Source: Comamonadaceae bacterium (GTDB lineage: Bacteria > Pseudomonadota > Gammaproteobacteria > Burkholderiales > Burkholderiaceae). From it: a stretch of 6,101 nt of DNA. The stretch covers positions 1-6,101 of the forward strand of contig CANGSD010000086.1 in the NCBI GenBank assembly GCA_947455875.1. The letters are read 5' to 3'. This document shows positions 1 through 5,399 of the stretch, piece by piece. Position 1 is the first letter of the stretch; every line of letters begins with the position of its first letter. The notes below the pieces were generated by a model that saw only the letters and a program-made list of their open reading frames with translations, ran no database searches and was not told the origin of the DNA. A program made the translations under genes and the position numbers.

Positions 1-1250
1 AGGGGCGTACCGGTATCCGGTGACGAGGCGCTGGTGAAGGACGCTGTGGATGTAGGGGTCGATGCGGGGGCGCTGGGTTGCCACAGCAGGCTCAAATCCG
101 ACACGCGTTGACCGGGCAGGTCTTCGCGGGCCGCAAAGCGGATCGAGGGCTGAGTCCAACGTGAGGCGTCGTCGGCGGGCTGCTGCCAGGGTGCAGGCAC
201 TTGCGTCGGCACGTTCGATGCTTGCCCCGCACGCGAAGCAGCCAATGCGTTTTCAAGCGCATGGCGCACCGCCTGGTGAACGGCGCGGCCATCGCGAAAG
301 CGAACTTCGACCTTGGTCGGGTGGACGTTCACATCCACCTGGGTCGGATCGATCTGCAGCGACAGCACATACACCGGCTGGCGCTGACCATGCAGCACGT
401 CTTCGTAGGCGCTGCGCACCGCATGCGCGATCACCTTGTCACGTACATACCGACCGTTCACGTAGGCGTACTGGTGGTCGGCGCGCGAGCGTGCGACATC
501 GGGCAGACCCGCGTGGCCGGTCACACGCAGCGGGCCGGCTTGGCTCTCAATAGCGACGCTCTGTTCGATGAAGTCAGCCCCCAGCACGTCGGCCACGCGG
601 GTGCTGCGTGCGTCGGTGGCGCGCCACTGCTCGACCAGCTTGCCCTCATGCCAGATGGCAAAGCCCACTTCGGGCCAGGCCAGGGCGTGGCGGCGCACGG
701 CTTCGATGCAGTGGGCCAGCTCGGTGGCGTCGGTCTTGAGAAATTTGCGGCGCGCCGGCGTGCTGAAAAACAGTTCTTTGACTTCCACCGTGGTGCCGAT
801 GGCGCGGGCGGCCGGCCGCAGCTCGCCGGTGCGGGCATCGAGCAAAAAGGCGGTGGCCTCGCCCTCGACGCGCGACAGCAGGCTCAACTCGGACACCGAG
901 GCGATGGCCGCCAGGGCCTCGCCCCGAAAGCCCATGGTGCCCACCGACTCCAGGTCGGTCAGCGAGGCGATCTTGCTGGTTGCGTGGCGTTTGAGGGCCA
1001 CGCCGAGCTCGGGCGGCAGGATGCCGCCGCCGTTGTCTTCGACGCTGACCAGGCGCGTGCCGCCGGCCAGCAGCCGCACGGTGATTTGGCGAGCGCCAGC
1101 ATCCAGCGCGTTGTCCACCAGCTCGCGCACCACCGAGGCCGGCCGCTCGATGACCTCACCCGCGGCGATCTGGCTGACCAGTTCGTCGGGGAGCTCGCGG
1201 ATGGGGCGGCGCGCAGGGGCGCTCGCTGGGGAAATAGGCAGGTCAGACAC
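1..1250 (-). CDS. mutL: DNA mismatch repair protein MutL (N-terminal part, runs off left edge)
   Basis: MutL is the ATP-driven matchmaker of methyl-directed or general mismatch repair, linking MutS on a mismatch to downstream nicking and excision in the cytoplasm. The frame reads openly for 416 codons from a GTG at 1250 to the window edge. GHKL ATPase motifs are clear: AAGEVIERPASVVRELVDN (residues 29-47, general-base Glu43, Mg-binding Asn47), EDNGGGI (71-77), ATSKI (90-94) and GFRGEAL (107-113). The transducer domain ends with VNVHPTK (307-313), whose Lys313 matches the conserved catalytic-site lysine. A Ser/Thr/Pro/Ala-rich linker begins near residue 340, and the C-terminal dimerisation domain lies outside the window. 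The GTG start is nearly forced, because an in-frame TAG (1260-1262) stands three codons upstream and the next ATG is deep in the ATPase domain. There is no Shine-Dalgarno. It is divergent from dedA; miaA may follow beyond position 1, as in the ancestral operon (inference). Confidence 0.97.
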   Translation of the reverse strand, partial: MSDLPISPASAPARRPIRELPDELVSQIAAGEVIERPASVVRELVDNALDAGARQITVRLLAGGTRLVSVEDNGGGILPPELGVALKRHATSKIASLTDLESVGTMGFRGEALAAIASVSELSLLSRVEGEATAFLLDARTGELRPAARAIGTTVEVKELFFSTPARRKFLKTDATELAHCIEAVRRHALAWPEVGFAIWHEGKLVEQWRATDARSTRVADVLGADFIEQSVAIESQAGPLRVTGHAGLPDVARSRADHQYAYVNGRYVRDKVIAHAVRSAYEDVLHGQRQPVYVLSLQIDPTQVDVNVHPTKVEVRFRDGRAVHQAVRHALENALAASRAGQASNVPTQVPAPWQQPADDASRWTQPSIRFAAREDLPGQRVSDLSLLWQPSAPASTPTSTASFTSASSPDTGTP

Positions 1251-1256
1251 CCCGGC

Positions 1257-1262
1257 ATTCTA
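1257..1262 (-). promoter_or_regulatory. Candidate -10 box of mutL (TAGAAT)
   Basis: On the minus strand TAGAAT matches the TATAAT consensus at five of six positions. It ends only six bases (GCCGGG) before the mutL GTG, so transcription would begin at or next to the start codon and give a leaderless message. The first three bases are also the in-frame TAG that limits the mutL start. No convincing -35 hexamer is visible 16 to 18 bases upstream, so this rests on the -10 match and its position. Confidence 0.45.
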
Positions 1263-1272
1263 GGGGGCGGGC

Positions 1273-1278
1273 CATAAT
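1273..1278 (+). promoter_or_regulatory. Candidate -10 box of dedA (CATAAT)
   Basis: CATAAT matches the -10 consensus at five of six positions and ends eight bases before the dedA ATG. A transcript from it would have an untranslated leader of about zero to two bases. There is no Shine-Dalgarno before the ATG, which fits a leaderless message. No good -35 is seen. The box lies in the 36-base gap shared with the divergent mutL promoter. Confidence 0.45.
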
Positions 1279-1286
1279 CGCTCGCC

Positions 1287-1955
1287 ATGGAATACGCCGC
1301 CTTCCTGATCGACTTCATCCTCCACGTGGACCGCTACCTGGAGGCCTTCGTACGCGATTACGGGCCTTGGGTGTATGCCCTCCTGTTTCTGATCGTCTTC
1401 GTGGAGACGGGCCTGGTGGTGATGCCTTTCCTGCCTGGCGACTCCTTGTTGTTCGTGGTGGGTGCGCTGTGTGGGGTGGGCTTCATGAGTCTGCCCGTGG
1501 CCATGGCGGTGCTGATCGTGGCGGCCATCTTGGGCGACCAGTGCAATTACGCCATCGGCCGCTACTTCGGGCCCAAGGTATTTCAGTGGGAGCAATCGCG
1601 CTTTTTCAACCGGCGCGCCTTTCTGCAGGCCCATGATTTCTATGAGCGCTATGGCGGGGTCACGATCATCGTGGCCCGCTTCATGCCCTTCATTCGAACC
1701 TTTGCGCCCTTCGTGGCCGGTGTCGCCGAGATGAACCGCGCGAAGTTCACGTTCTTCAACGTGGTCGGCGCGTTGATCTGGGTGCTGAGTCTCTGCACCG
1801 CGGGTTATTTCCTGGGCGGCTTGCCCTGGGTCAAGGCCCATCTGGACAAGATCATCTGGGCGATGATCTTCGTGCCGGGCTTGATCGTGATCGTGGGCGC
1901 CTGGCGCGCCAGGCGCCAGGCCCAGGCCACCGCGCCTGGCGAGGCGGCGCCCTGA
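1287..1955 (+). CDS. DedA-family integral membrane protein (VTT/SNARE-associated domain)
   Basis: This 222-residue inner-membrane protein belongs to the DedA (YqjA/YghB-like) family, whose members are linked to membrane-potential and pH homeostasis, drug tolerance and, in some cases, recycling of undecaprenyl phosphate or other lipid carriers. Hydrophobic segments lie at about residues 28-48, 52-85, 124-148, 153-178 and 188-206. The family signatures are present: FVETGLVVMPFLPGDSLLF (38-56) with acidic residues Glu40 and Asp52, GDQCNYAIGRYFG (83-95), and RFMPFIRTFAPFVAG (131-145) with Arg131 and Arg137. These four charged residues match those known to be essential in E. coli YqjA and YghB. 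The length is typical. The C-terminal tail is basic, then Ala/Pro-rich. The gene diverges from mutL and converges on amiC with a 10-base gap, so it separates two members of a conserved operon. Which DedA subgroup it belongs to, and hence its substrate, cannot be told from sequence alone. Confidence 0.93.
   Translation: MEYAAFLIDFILHVDRYLEAFVRDYGPWVYALLFLIVFVETGLVVMPFLPGDSLLFVVGALCGVGFMSLPVAMAVLIVAAILGDQCNYAIGRYFGPKVFQWEQSRFFNRRAFLQAHDFYERYGGVTIIVARFMPFIRTFAPFVAGVAEMNRAKFTFFNVVGALIWVLSLCTAGYFLGGLPWVKAHLDKIIWAMIFVPGLIVIVGAWRARRQAQATAPGEAAP
1896..1917. repeat. Perfect 22-base GC palindrome at the 3' end of dedA
   Basis: The sequence is fully self-complementary around the 1906/1907 axis, with arms GGCGCCTGGCG and CGCCAGGCGCC. 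As RNA it would form a nine-base-pair stem with a CGCG loop on either strand. It lies inside the last codons of dedA (the Trp-Arg-Ala-Arg-Arg tail), 38 bases before the stop. Its left arm, GCGCCTGGCG, recurs directly at 1932-1941. No T-tract follows, so it is not a canonical intrinsic terminator, but its place near the convergent dedA/amiC ends fits an RNA 3'-end structure. Confidence 0.6.
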
Positions 1956-1965
1956 GCGGGCCGGC

Positions 1966-3324
1966 TTACACCGTGCGGCTTCGCGCCAGAGGCGGGTTGG
2001 CCGCGAAATACCGCTGGATGCCCTTCATCAACGCGTCGGCCAGCTGCTCCTGATAGGCCTCACTGCGTAGCCGCACTTCTTCTTCGGGGTTGGAGATGAA
2101 CGCCGTCTCCACCAGCACGCTGGGAATGTCGGGCGCCTTGAGCACCGCGAAGCTCGCTTGCTCCACGCGCGGCTTGTGCAACCGTCCCACCTGTCCGATC
2201 TCGCCGAGCATCGCGCCGCCCAGTCGCAGGCTGTCCTTGATTTGCGCGGTGGTGCTCATGTCCAGCAGCACGCGTGCGACGTTGGCGTCTTGCGTGCGCA
2301 CGTTGACGCCACCAATCAGGTCGGCCTTGTTTTCCTTATCGGCGATCCAGCGCGCCGCCGTGCTTGAGGCCCCGCTCTGACTGAGCGCGAAGACGCTGGC
2401 ACCGCGGGCTGTGGGCGTGTAGAAGGCATCGGCGTGGATGCTCACGAACAGGTCGGCCTGCACCCGACGTGCCTTCTGGACGCGCACATGCAGCGGCACG
2501 AAGAAGTCAGCGTCGCGGGTGAGGAAGGCGCGCATCGGGCTGCCGTTGACGCTGCTGACATTGATGCGGGCTTGCAGGCGCTGGGCGATACGCAGCACCA
2601 CGTCTTTTTCGCGGGTGCCGCCCGGGCCAATGGCGCCAGGGTCCTCTCCGCCGTGACCGGGGTCCAGGGCGATCACGATCAGGCGGTCGGTGCGCTGGGC
2701 CTCGGCGGGGGATGCTTCGGCGACAGCGCTGGGCGCCGGGGCGGGCGGGGGAGCGGGAATGGGGCTTGCAGCTTGCCGCTGCATCTGCCGCTCGATCAGT
2801 TCACCCAGAGGATCGCGGGCCGGCGCGGGCGGGGGCGCTGCAGCAATGGGCGGCGCGGGACGCACCTCGCGCAGGCGCTGTGCGATCAGTTGCTCCAGCG
2901 GATCGACCGGGGCGGCCGGATAGACGTCCAGCACCAGCCGGTGTCGGTAGGCCGCGATGGGCGGCAGTTGAAAGGCCTGGGGCAGCACCGCCTGTTTCAG
3001 GTCAATCACCAGCCGCACCTCGCCGGGTGCGTACTGGCCGGCGCGGATGCCGGCGATGTACGGGTCGTCCGGCTTCACCTGGGCCACCAACTGACGCAAG
3101 GCGGGGTTCAGGTCGATGCCCTGGATGTCCACCACCAGCCGGGGCGGATCGGTGACCAGCGATTGGCGCGTCACCAGGTGGCCATCGGACTCGATGGTCA
3201 CGCGCGAGTAGTCGGTGGCCGGCCAGATGCGCACCGCCAGGATGGTCGCCCCCCGCGCGATCTCGCTGGCGCCCAGAGAGAGCACCAGGGTGCCGACCTT
3301 CAGGATATCGCGCCGCTGCATCAT
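1966..3324 (-). CDS. amiC: N-acetylmuramoyl-L-alanine amidase, AmiC type (AMIN + Amidase_3), Tat-exported
   Basis: This zinc amidase cleaves the bond between N-acetylmuramic acid and the stem peptide in periplasmic peptidoglycan and splits the septum at cell division. The 452-residue product starts with a twin-arginine signal: QRRDILK (3-9, Arg4-Arg5), a hydrophobic stretch and probable cleavage near residue 25, as for Tat-exported E. coli AmiA and AmiC. An AMIN targeting domain spans about 28-136, followed by a Pro/Ala-rich linker (137-213) with a duplicated unit. The Amidase_3 domain (about 215-440) keeps the zinc ligands and catalytic residues: His224 in LDPGHGGEDPG, Glu239 in TREKD, His297 in SIHADAF and Glu406 in LVETAFISN. 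The start overlaps the tsaE stop (ATGA), so translation is probably coupled; a second ATG follows directly at 3321. An insert around 310-385 is where related amidases carry the autoinhibitory helix relieved by EnvC/NlpD-type activators (family knowledge). Confidence 0.96.
   Translation of the reverse strand: MMQRRDILKVGTLVLSLGASEIARGATILAVRIWPATDYSRVTIESDGHLVTRQSLVTDPPRLVVDIQGIDLNPALRQLVAQVKPDDPYIAGIRAGQYAPGEVRLVIDLKQAVLPQAFQLPPIAAYRHRLVLDVYPAAPVDPLEQLIAQRLREVRPAPPIAAAPPPAPARDPLGELIERQMQRQAASPIPAPPPAPAPSAVAEASPAEAQRTDRLIVIALDPGHGGEDPGAIGPGGTREKDVVLRIAQRLQARINVSSVNGSPMRAFLTRDADFFVPLHVRVQKARRVQADLFVSIHADAFYTPTARGASVFALSQSGASSTAARWIADKENKADLIGGVNVRTQDANVARVLLDMSTTAQIKDSLRLGGAMLGEIGQVGRLHKPRVEQASFAVLKAPDIPSVLVETAFISNPEEEVRLRSEAYQEQLADALMKGIQRYFAANPPLARSRTV
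2725..2904 (-). repeat. Duplicated 30-residue unit in the AmiC linker
   Basis: Residues 141-170 and 171-200 of AmiC are two tandem copies of one unit. Each opens with an acidic/amphipathic helix-like stretch (DPLEQLIAQRLREVR, then DPLGELIERQMQRQA) and ends in a Pro/Ala run (APPPAPAR, then APPPAPAPSA). The DPL motifs are exactly 30 residues apart. This suggests an internal duplication in the tether between the septal targeting domain and the catalytic domain. Confidence 0.7.
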
Positions 3325-3839
3325 GGCGCGATCAGGCCCTGACCAACGGCGGTGTGGGCGCAGATCGTGACCTCGCGTGCGTCGTCCGACATGACCGCGA
3401 AGTCCAGGGTGAGGTCGGGGGTGGGCAGCAGGCCAGCAGCCTGATCGGGCCATTCGGCCAGCTTCAGGCCCGGGCCGGCGAACAGATCGCGAAAGCCGGC
3501 GTCTTCCCACTCGCGCGGGTCGTTGAACCGGTAGAAATCGAAATGCCAGATCGGCAGCGGCGCGCTCTCGCCCGGGGCGGGCGCGCCTTCGTGAGGCTCG
3601 ACCACCGCGTAGGTGGGGCTCTTGATGCGGCCGCTCACGCCCAGCGCGCGCAGCAGGTGCCGCACGAAGGTGGTCTTGCCTGCGCCCAGGTCGCCGCGCA
3701 GCGCCAGGAAGGCATGCCGGATCTGCGGGCGAGCCGCCAGCTGGCGGGCCCAGGCCTGCGTGGCGGCCTCGCTGGGCCAATGCACCACCAGCGGGCTTCC
3801 TACAATCGGCGGTTCATGGTCGGCAGCGGTCAAGCTCAT
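3321..3839 (-). CDS. tsaE: tRNA threonylcarbamoyladenosine biosynthesis ATPase TsaE
   Basis: TsaE is the small P-loop ATPase that works with TsaB and TsaD to make t6A at position 37 of ANN-decoding tRNAs in the cytoplasm. The product is 172 residues from the ATG at 3839. It has Walker A GDLGAGKTT (49-57, Lys55), SPTY (74-77), HFDFYR (99-104) and LAEWPD (127-132), all family hallmarks. The ATG at 3839 places the 5' end 24 bases inside queG and has no well-spaced Shine-Dalgarno. A GTG at 3788 (codon 18) has AGGAAG seven bases upstream and would give 155 residues, close to the 153 of E. coli TsaE and free of overlap, so the start is uncertain. The stop codon overlaps the amiC ATG, so tsaE and amiC form one translationally coupled unit. 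An insertion rich in Gly/Pro/Ala (84-96) sits between SPTY and HFDFYR. Confidence 0.95.
   Translation of the reverse strand: MSLTAADHEPPIVGSPLVVHWPSEAATQAWARQLAARPQIRHAFLALRGDLGAGKTTFVRHLLRALGVSGRIKSPTYAVVEPHEGAPAPGESAPLPIWHFDFYRFNDPREWEDAGFRDLFAGPGLKLAEWPDQAAGLLPTPDLTLDFAVMSDDAREVTICAHTAVGQGLIAP
3796..3801 (-). promoter_or_regulatory. Possible ribosome binding site for a shorter TsaE
   Basis: AGGAAG on the minus strand lies seven bases before a GTG at 3788. It supports the alternative tsaE start, which would remove the overlap with queG. It abuts the proposed queG -10 box, sharing one base. The spacing is good but the motif is short, so chance is possible. Confidence 0.3.
3801..3806 (+). 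promoter_or_regulatory. Candidate -10 box of queG (TACAAT)
   Basis: TACAAT matches five of six -10 consensus positions and ends nine bases before the chosen queG ATG at 3816, with no Shine-Dalgarno between. A transcript would have a leader of only about two or three bases. The box lies inside the antisense of the first tsaE codons. No clear -35 is seen. Confidence 0.4.
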
Positions 3840-4946
3840 TTGGACAGTTCGTCCCTCGTCCCGGAGATCGGGCGCTGGGCACGTGAGCTGGGATTTTCCC
3901 AAATCGGCGTCTCCGGCATCGACCTGTCTTCGGCGGAACCCGGGCTTTTGGACTGGTTGTCGCGCGGTTTCCACGGCGAGATGGCCTATATGGCGGCCCA
4001 TGGCCTCAAAAGGGCCCGTCCGGCCGAACTGGTGCCCGGCACCGTGAGCGTGCTGACCGCCCGGATGGATTACCTGCCCCGATCCACCCCCGAGGGCTGG
4101 CAGGCCATTGAATGGGCCCGCCTGGCCCGCCCCGAGCAGGGCGCGGTCTCGCTCTATGCCCGGGGCCGGGACTATCACAAGGTGCTGCGCGCCCGCCTGC
4201 AGCGACTGGCAGATCGGATCGCGCAGCGCGTAGGCCCCCTGGGCCACCGGGTGTTCACCGATTCGGCGCCCGTGCTGGAGGCCGAATTGGCGGCCCGCAG
4301 CGGCCTGGGCTGGCGCGGCAAGCACACCCTGGTCTTGAACCGCGAGGCCGGTTCGATGTTTTTCCTGGGCGAGATCTACCTGGACCTGGCACTGCCGGCC
4401 ACCGCGCCGGTGACCGATCACTGCGGCGTGTGCAGCGCCTGCATGGACGTCTGCCCCACCCAGGCGATCCTGGGGCCCGGCGTGCTCGACGCGCGCCGCT
4501 GCATCTCCTACCTCACCATCGAGCATCCCGGATCGATTCCCGAGGACCTGCGTCCAGCGATCGGCAACCGCATCTACGGGTGCGACGATTGCCAACTGGC
4601 CTGCCCCTGGAACAAGTTCGCGCAGCGCAGCGACTTGCCGGATTTCGATGCGCGTGAAGGGCTCACGGACGCCTCGCTCGGGTCGCTCCTGGCCTGGACC
4701 GAGGCGGAGTTCCTTCGCCGCACCGAGGGCAGCCCGATCCGGCGCATCGGGCATGCAAAGTGGTTACGCAATGTGGCGGTGGCAGCGGGCAATGCGCTGC
4801 GGGAGGGGCCCGACGATGTGGCCCTGCGTGGCGCGCTGTCCAGCCTGGCGACGCACCCGGACGTGGTAGTGCGTGAGCACGCCGCCTGGGCGCTGGCGCA
4901 GCGCGCCCAGCGCCTGGCCGGATTCACTCCGTCTGCGGACCGGTGA
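3816..4946 (+). CDS. queG: Epoxyqueuosine reductase QueG
   Basis: QueG is the cytoplasmic, cobalamin-dependent iron-sulfur enzyme that reduces epoxyqueuosine to queuosine at position 34 of tRNAs for Asp, Asn, His and Tyr, the last step of the pathway. The 376-residue length matches the family (E. coli QueG is 379). The N-terminal cobalamin-binding part carries TDSAPVLEAELAARSGLGW (148-166), including the conserved Asp149, and GKHTLVLNR. Two [4Fe-4S] clusters are marked by CGVCSACMDVCP (Cys203, 206, 209, 213), RRCISYLTIEH (Cys229) and CDDCQLACPWN (Cys256, 259, 263), that is all eight expected cysteines. The C-terminal helical part (about 285-370) fits the HEAT-like tRNA-binding region. The ATG at 3816 is chosen because a -10-like box precedes it; an in-frame ATG at 3780 would put that box inside the gene. 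It is head-to-head with tsaE, and its last 23 bases overlap the convergent orphan gene. Confidence 0.96.
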   Translation: MVGSGQAHLDSSSLVPEIGRWARELGFSQIGVSGIDLSSAEPGLLDWLSRGFHGEMAYMAAHGLKRARPAELVPGTVSVLTARMDYLPRSTPEGWQAIEWARLARPEQGAVSLYARGRDYHKVLRARLQRLADRIAQRVGPLGHRVFTDSAPVLEAELAARSGLGWRGKHTLVLNREAGSMFFLGEIYLDLALPATAPVTDHCGVCSACMDVCPTQAILGPGVLDARRCISYLTIEHPGSIPEDLRPAIGNRIYGCDDCQLACPWNKFAQRSDLPDFDAREGLTDASLGSLLAWTEAEFLRRTEGSPIRRIGHAKWLRNVAVAAGNALREGPDDVALRGALSSLATHPDVVVREHAAWALAQRAQRLAGFTPSADR

Positions 4947-5310
4947 TCGCGCCGCGCCTGCCGATACGAACAAGGCCGCCACCCTCGCCCACGGCCGCAA
5001 TGCCGCTGGCCTCGTTGACGATCGCGCTGTATCGCTGCGCAGATTCGAGTGTGCGAAATTCAATCCCAAAGGTGCGGAACCGGGGAACGACAGGGTTGTA
5101 AGGGGGGTTGTGTGGAATCACGTCGCCTCGAAGTTCAGAAGGAACTCCAGGAGCCTGTGGTTCCAGGTTGCGCGCCGGCGCGACCCCGCTGAAGTGTTCC
5201 CGGACTCGCACGACGACCCGTCCGAGCCAATTGGCGGGGGCGGGGTTCTGGGCGGACAGCTGGGTCGCTGGGTAGAAATGGGGGTTGGCATTCCTGTCGG
5301 TGGGCTGCAT
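4924..5310 (-). CDS. Hypothetical protein, 128 residues, family not recognised
   Basis: I do not recognise this protein. The ATG at 5310 is preceded at five bases by a perfect AAGGAG, the best ribosome binding site in the window, which argues that it is translated. It has no signal peptide or membrane segment and no cysteine. The N-terminal half (1-75) is rich in Pro and Asn and looks disordered apart from a basic stretch NWLGRVVVRVREHF (27-40). The C-terminal half (76-122) looks folded, with a possible strand-helix-strand arrangement around FGIEFRTLESAQRYSAIV and a Gly-rich GEGGGLVRIGRRG. Codons for residues about 50-95 use more A or T in third position than its neighbours, as expected for a young, acquired or weakly constrained gene. 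It overlaps the 3' end of queG by 23 bases. It lies 89 bases downstream of the AEC gene on the same strand, so co-transcription is possible. The frame stays open upstream with ATG at 5361 and 5352, but these lack a ribosome binding site. Confidence 0.72.
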   Translation of the reverse strand: MQPTDRNANPHFYPATQLSAQNPAPANWLGRVVVRVREHFSGVAPARNLEPQAPGVPSELRGDVIPHNPPYNPVVPRFRTFGIEFRTLESAQRYSAIVNEASGIAAVGEGGGLVRIGRRGAITGPQTE

Positions 5311-5315
5311 GGGGA

Positions 5316-5321
5316 CTCCTT
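5316..5321 (-). promoter_or_regulatory. Strong Shine-Dalgarno of the 128-residue gene
   Basis: AAGGAG on the minus strand, five bases (TCCCC) from the ATG at 5310. It decides the start over in-frame ATGs further upstream and is the main evidence that this otherwise unrecognised frame is a gene. Confidence 0.75.
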
Positions 5322-5328
5322 CGTGAAT

Positions 5329-5363
5329 TGATGAGCTGGGTTGGTCACCCATGCAGCTCATCA
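5329..5363 (-). repeat. Inverted repeat A, ten-base perfect arms
   Basis: TGATGAGCTG at 5329-5338 and its exact complement CAGCTCATCA at 5354-5363 are separated by 15 bases. On the minus strand the stem ends about seven bases before the ribosome binding site of the 128-residue gene. No T-tract follows, so it is not a canonical terminator. It shares bases 5334-5338 with inverted repeat B, so the two stems cannot form together. Confidence 0.6.
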
Positions 5364-5378
5364 GTTCTGAACCCAGCT
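5334..5378 (-). repeat. Inverted repeat B, nine-base perfect arms, competing with A
   Basis: AGCTGGGTT at 5334-5342 pairs exactly with AACCCAGCT at 5370-5378. In minus-strand RNA the segment AACCCAGCTCATCA can pair with either of two upstream partners, AGCTGGGTT (stem B) or TGATGAGCTG (stem A), an arrangement like that of attenuators or switching leaders. No ligand-binding core or leader peptide was recognised. Confidence 0.5.
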
Positions 5379-5399
5379 TGACGTCGCCAGCGGCCGGAT

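Noticed and set aside
201..1277. Long plus-strand open frame of 358 codons opposite mutL
   Set aside because: It mirrors the mutL reading frame in GC-rich DNA. It has no ribosome binding site and a composition rich in His, Gly and Gln, typical of antisense shadows, while mutL shows full catalytic motifs.
2434..3342. Plus-strand open frame of 302 codons opposite amiC
   Set aside because: Antisense shadow of amiC, with no recognisable domain and no start signal.
3780..3815. Upstream ATG of queG at 3780
   Set aside because: It would place the TACAAT -10-like box inside the gene and add 12 residues not expected for the family; no ribosome binding site precedes it.
3840..4754. Minus-strand extension of the tsaE frame through the antisense of queG
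   Set aside because: TsaE family proteins begin near the ATG at 3839 or later. The extra 305 codons are only the antisense of queG and carry no domain.
4873..5331. Plus-strand open frame of 152 codons opposite the orphan gene
   Set aside because: No ribosome binding site and an Arg/Ser/Gly-rich random-looking product; the minus-strand frame has the strong Shine-Dalgarno instead.
5329..5378. Rho-independent terminator of the AEC gene
   Set aside because: The hairpins are followed by mixed sequence and no T-tract on either strand, so a canonical terminator is not supported.
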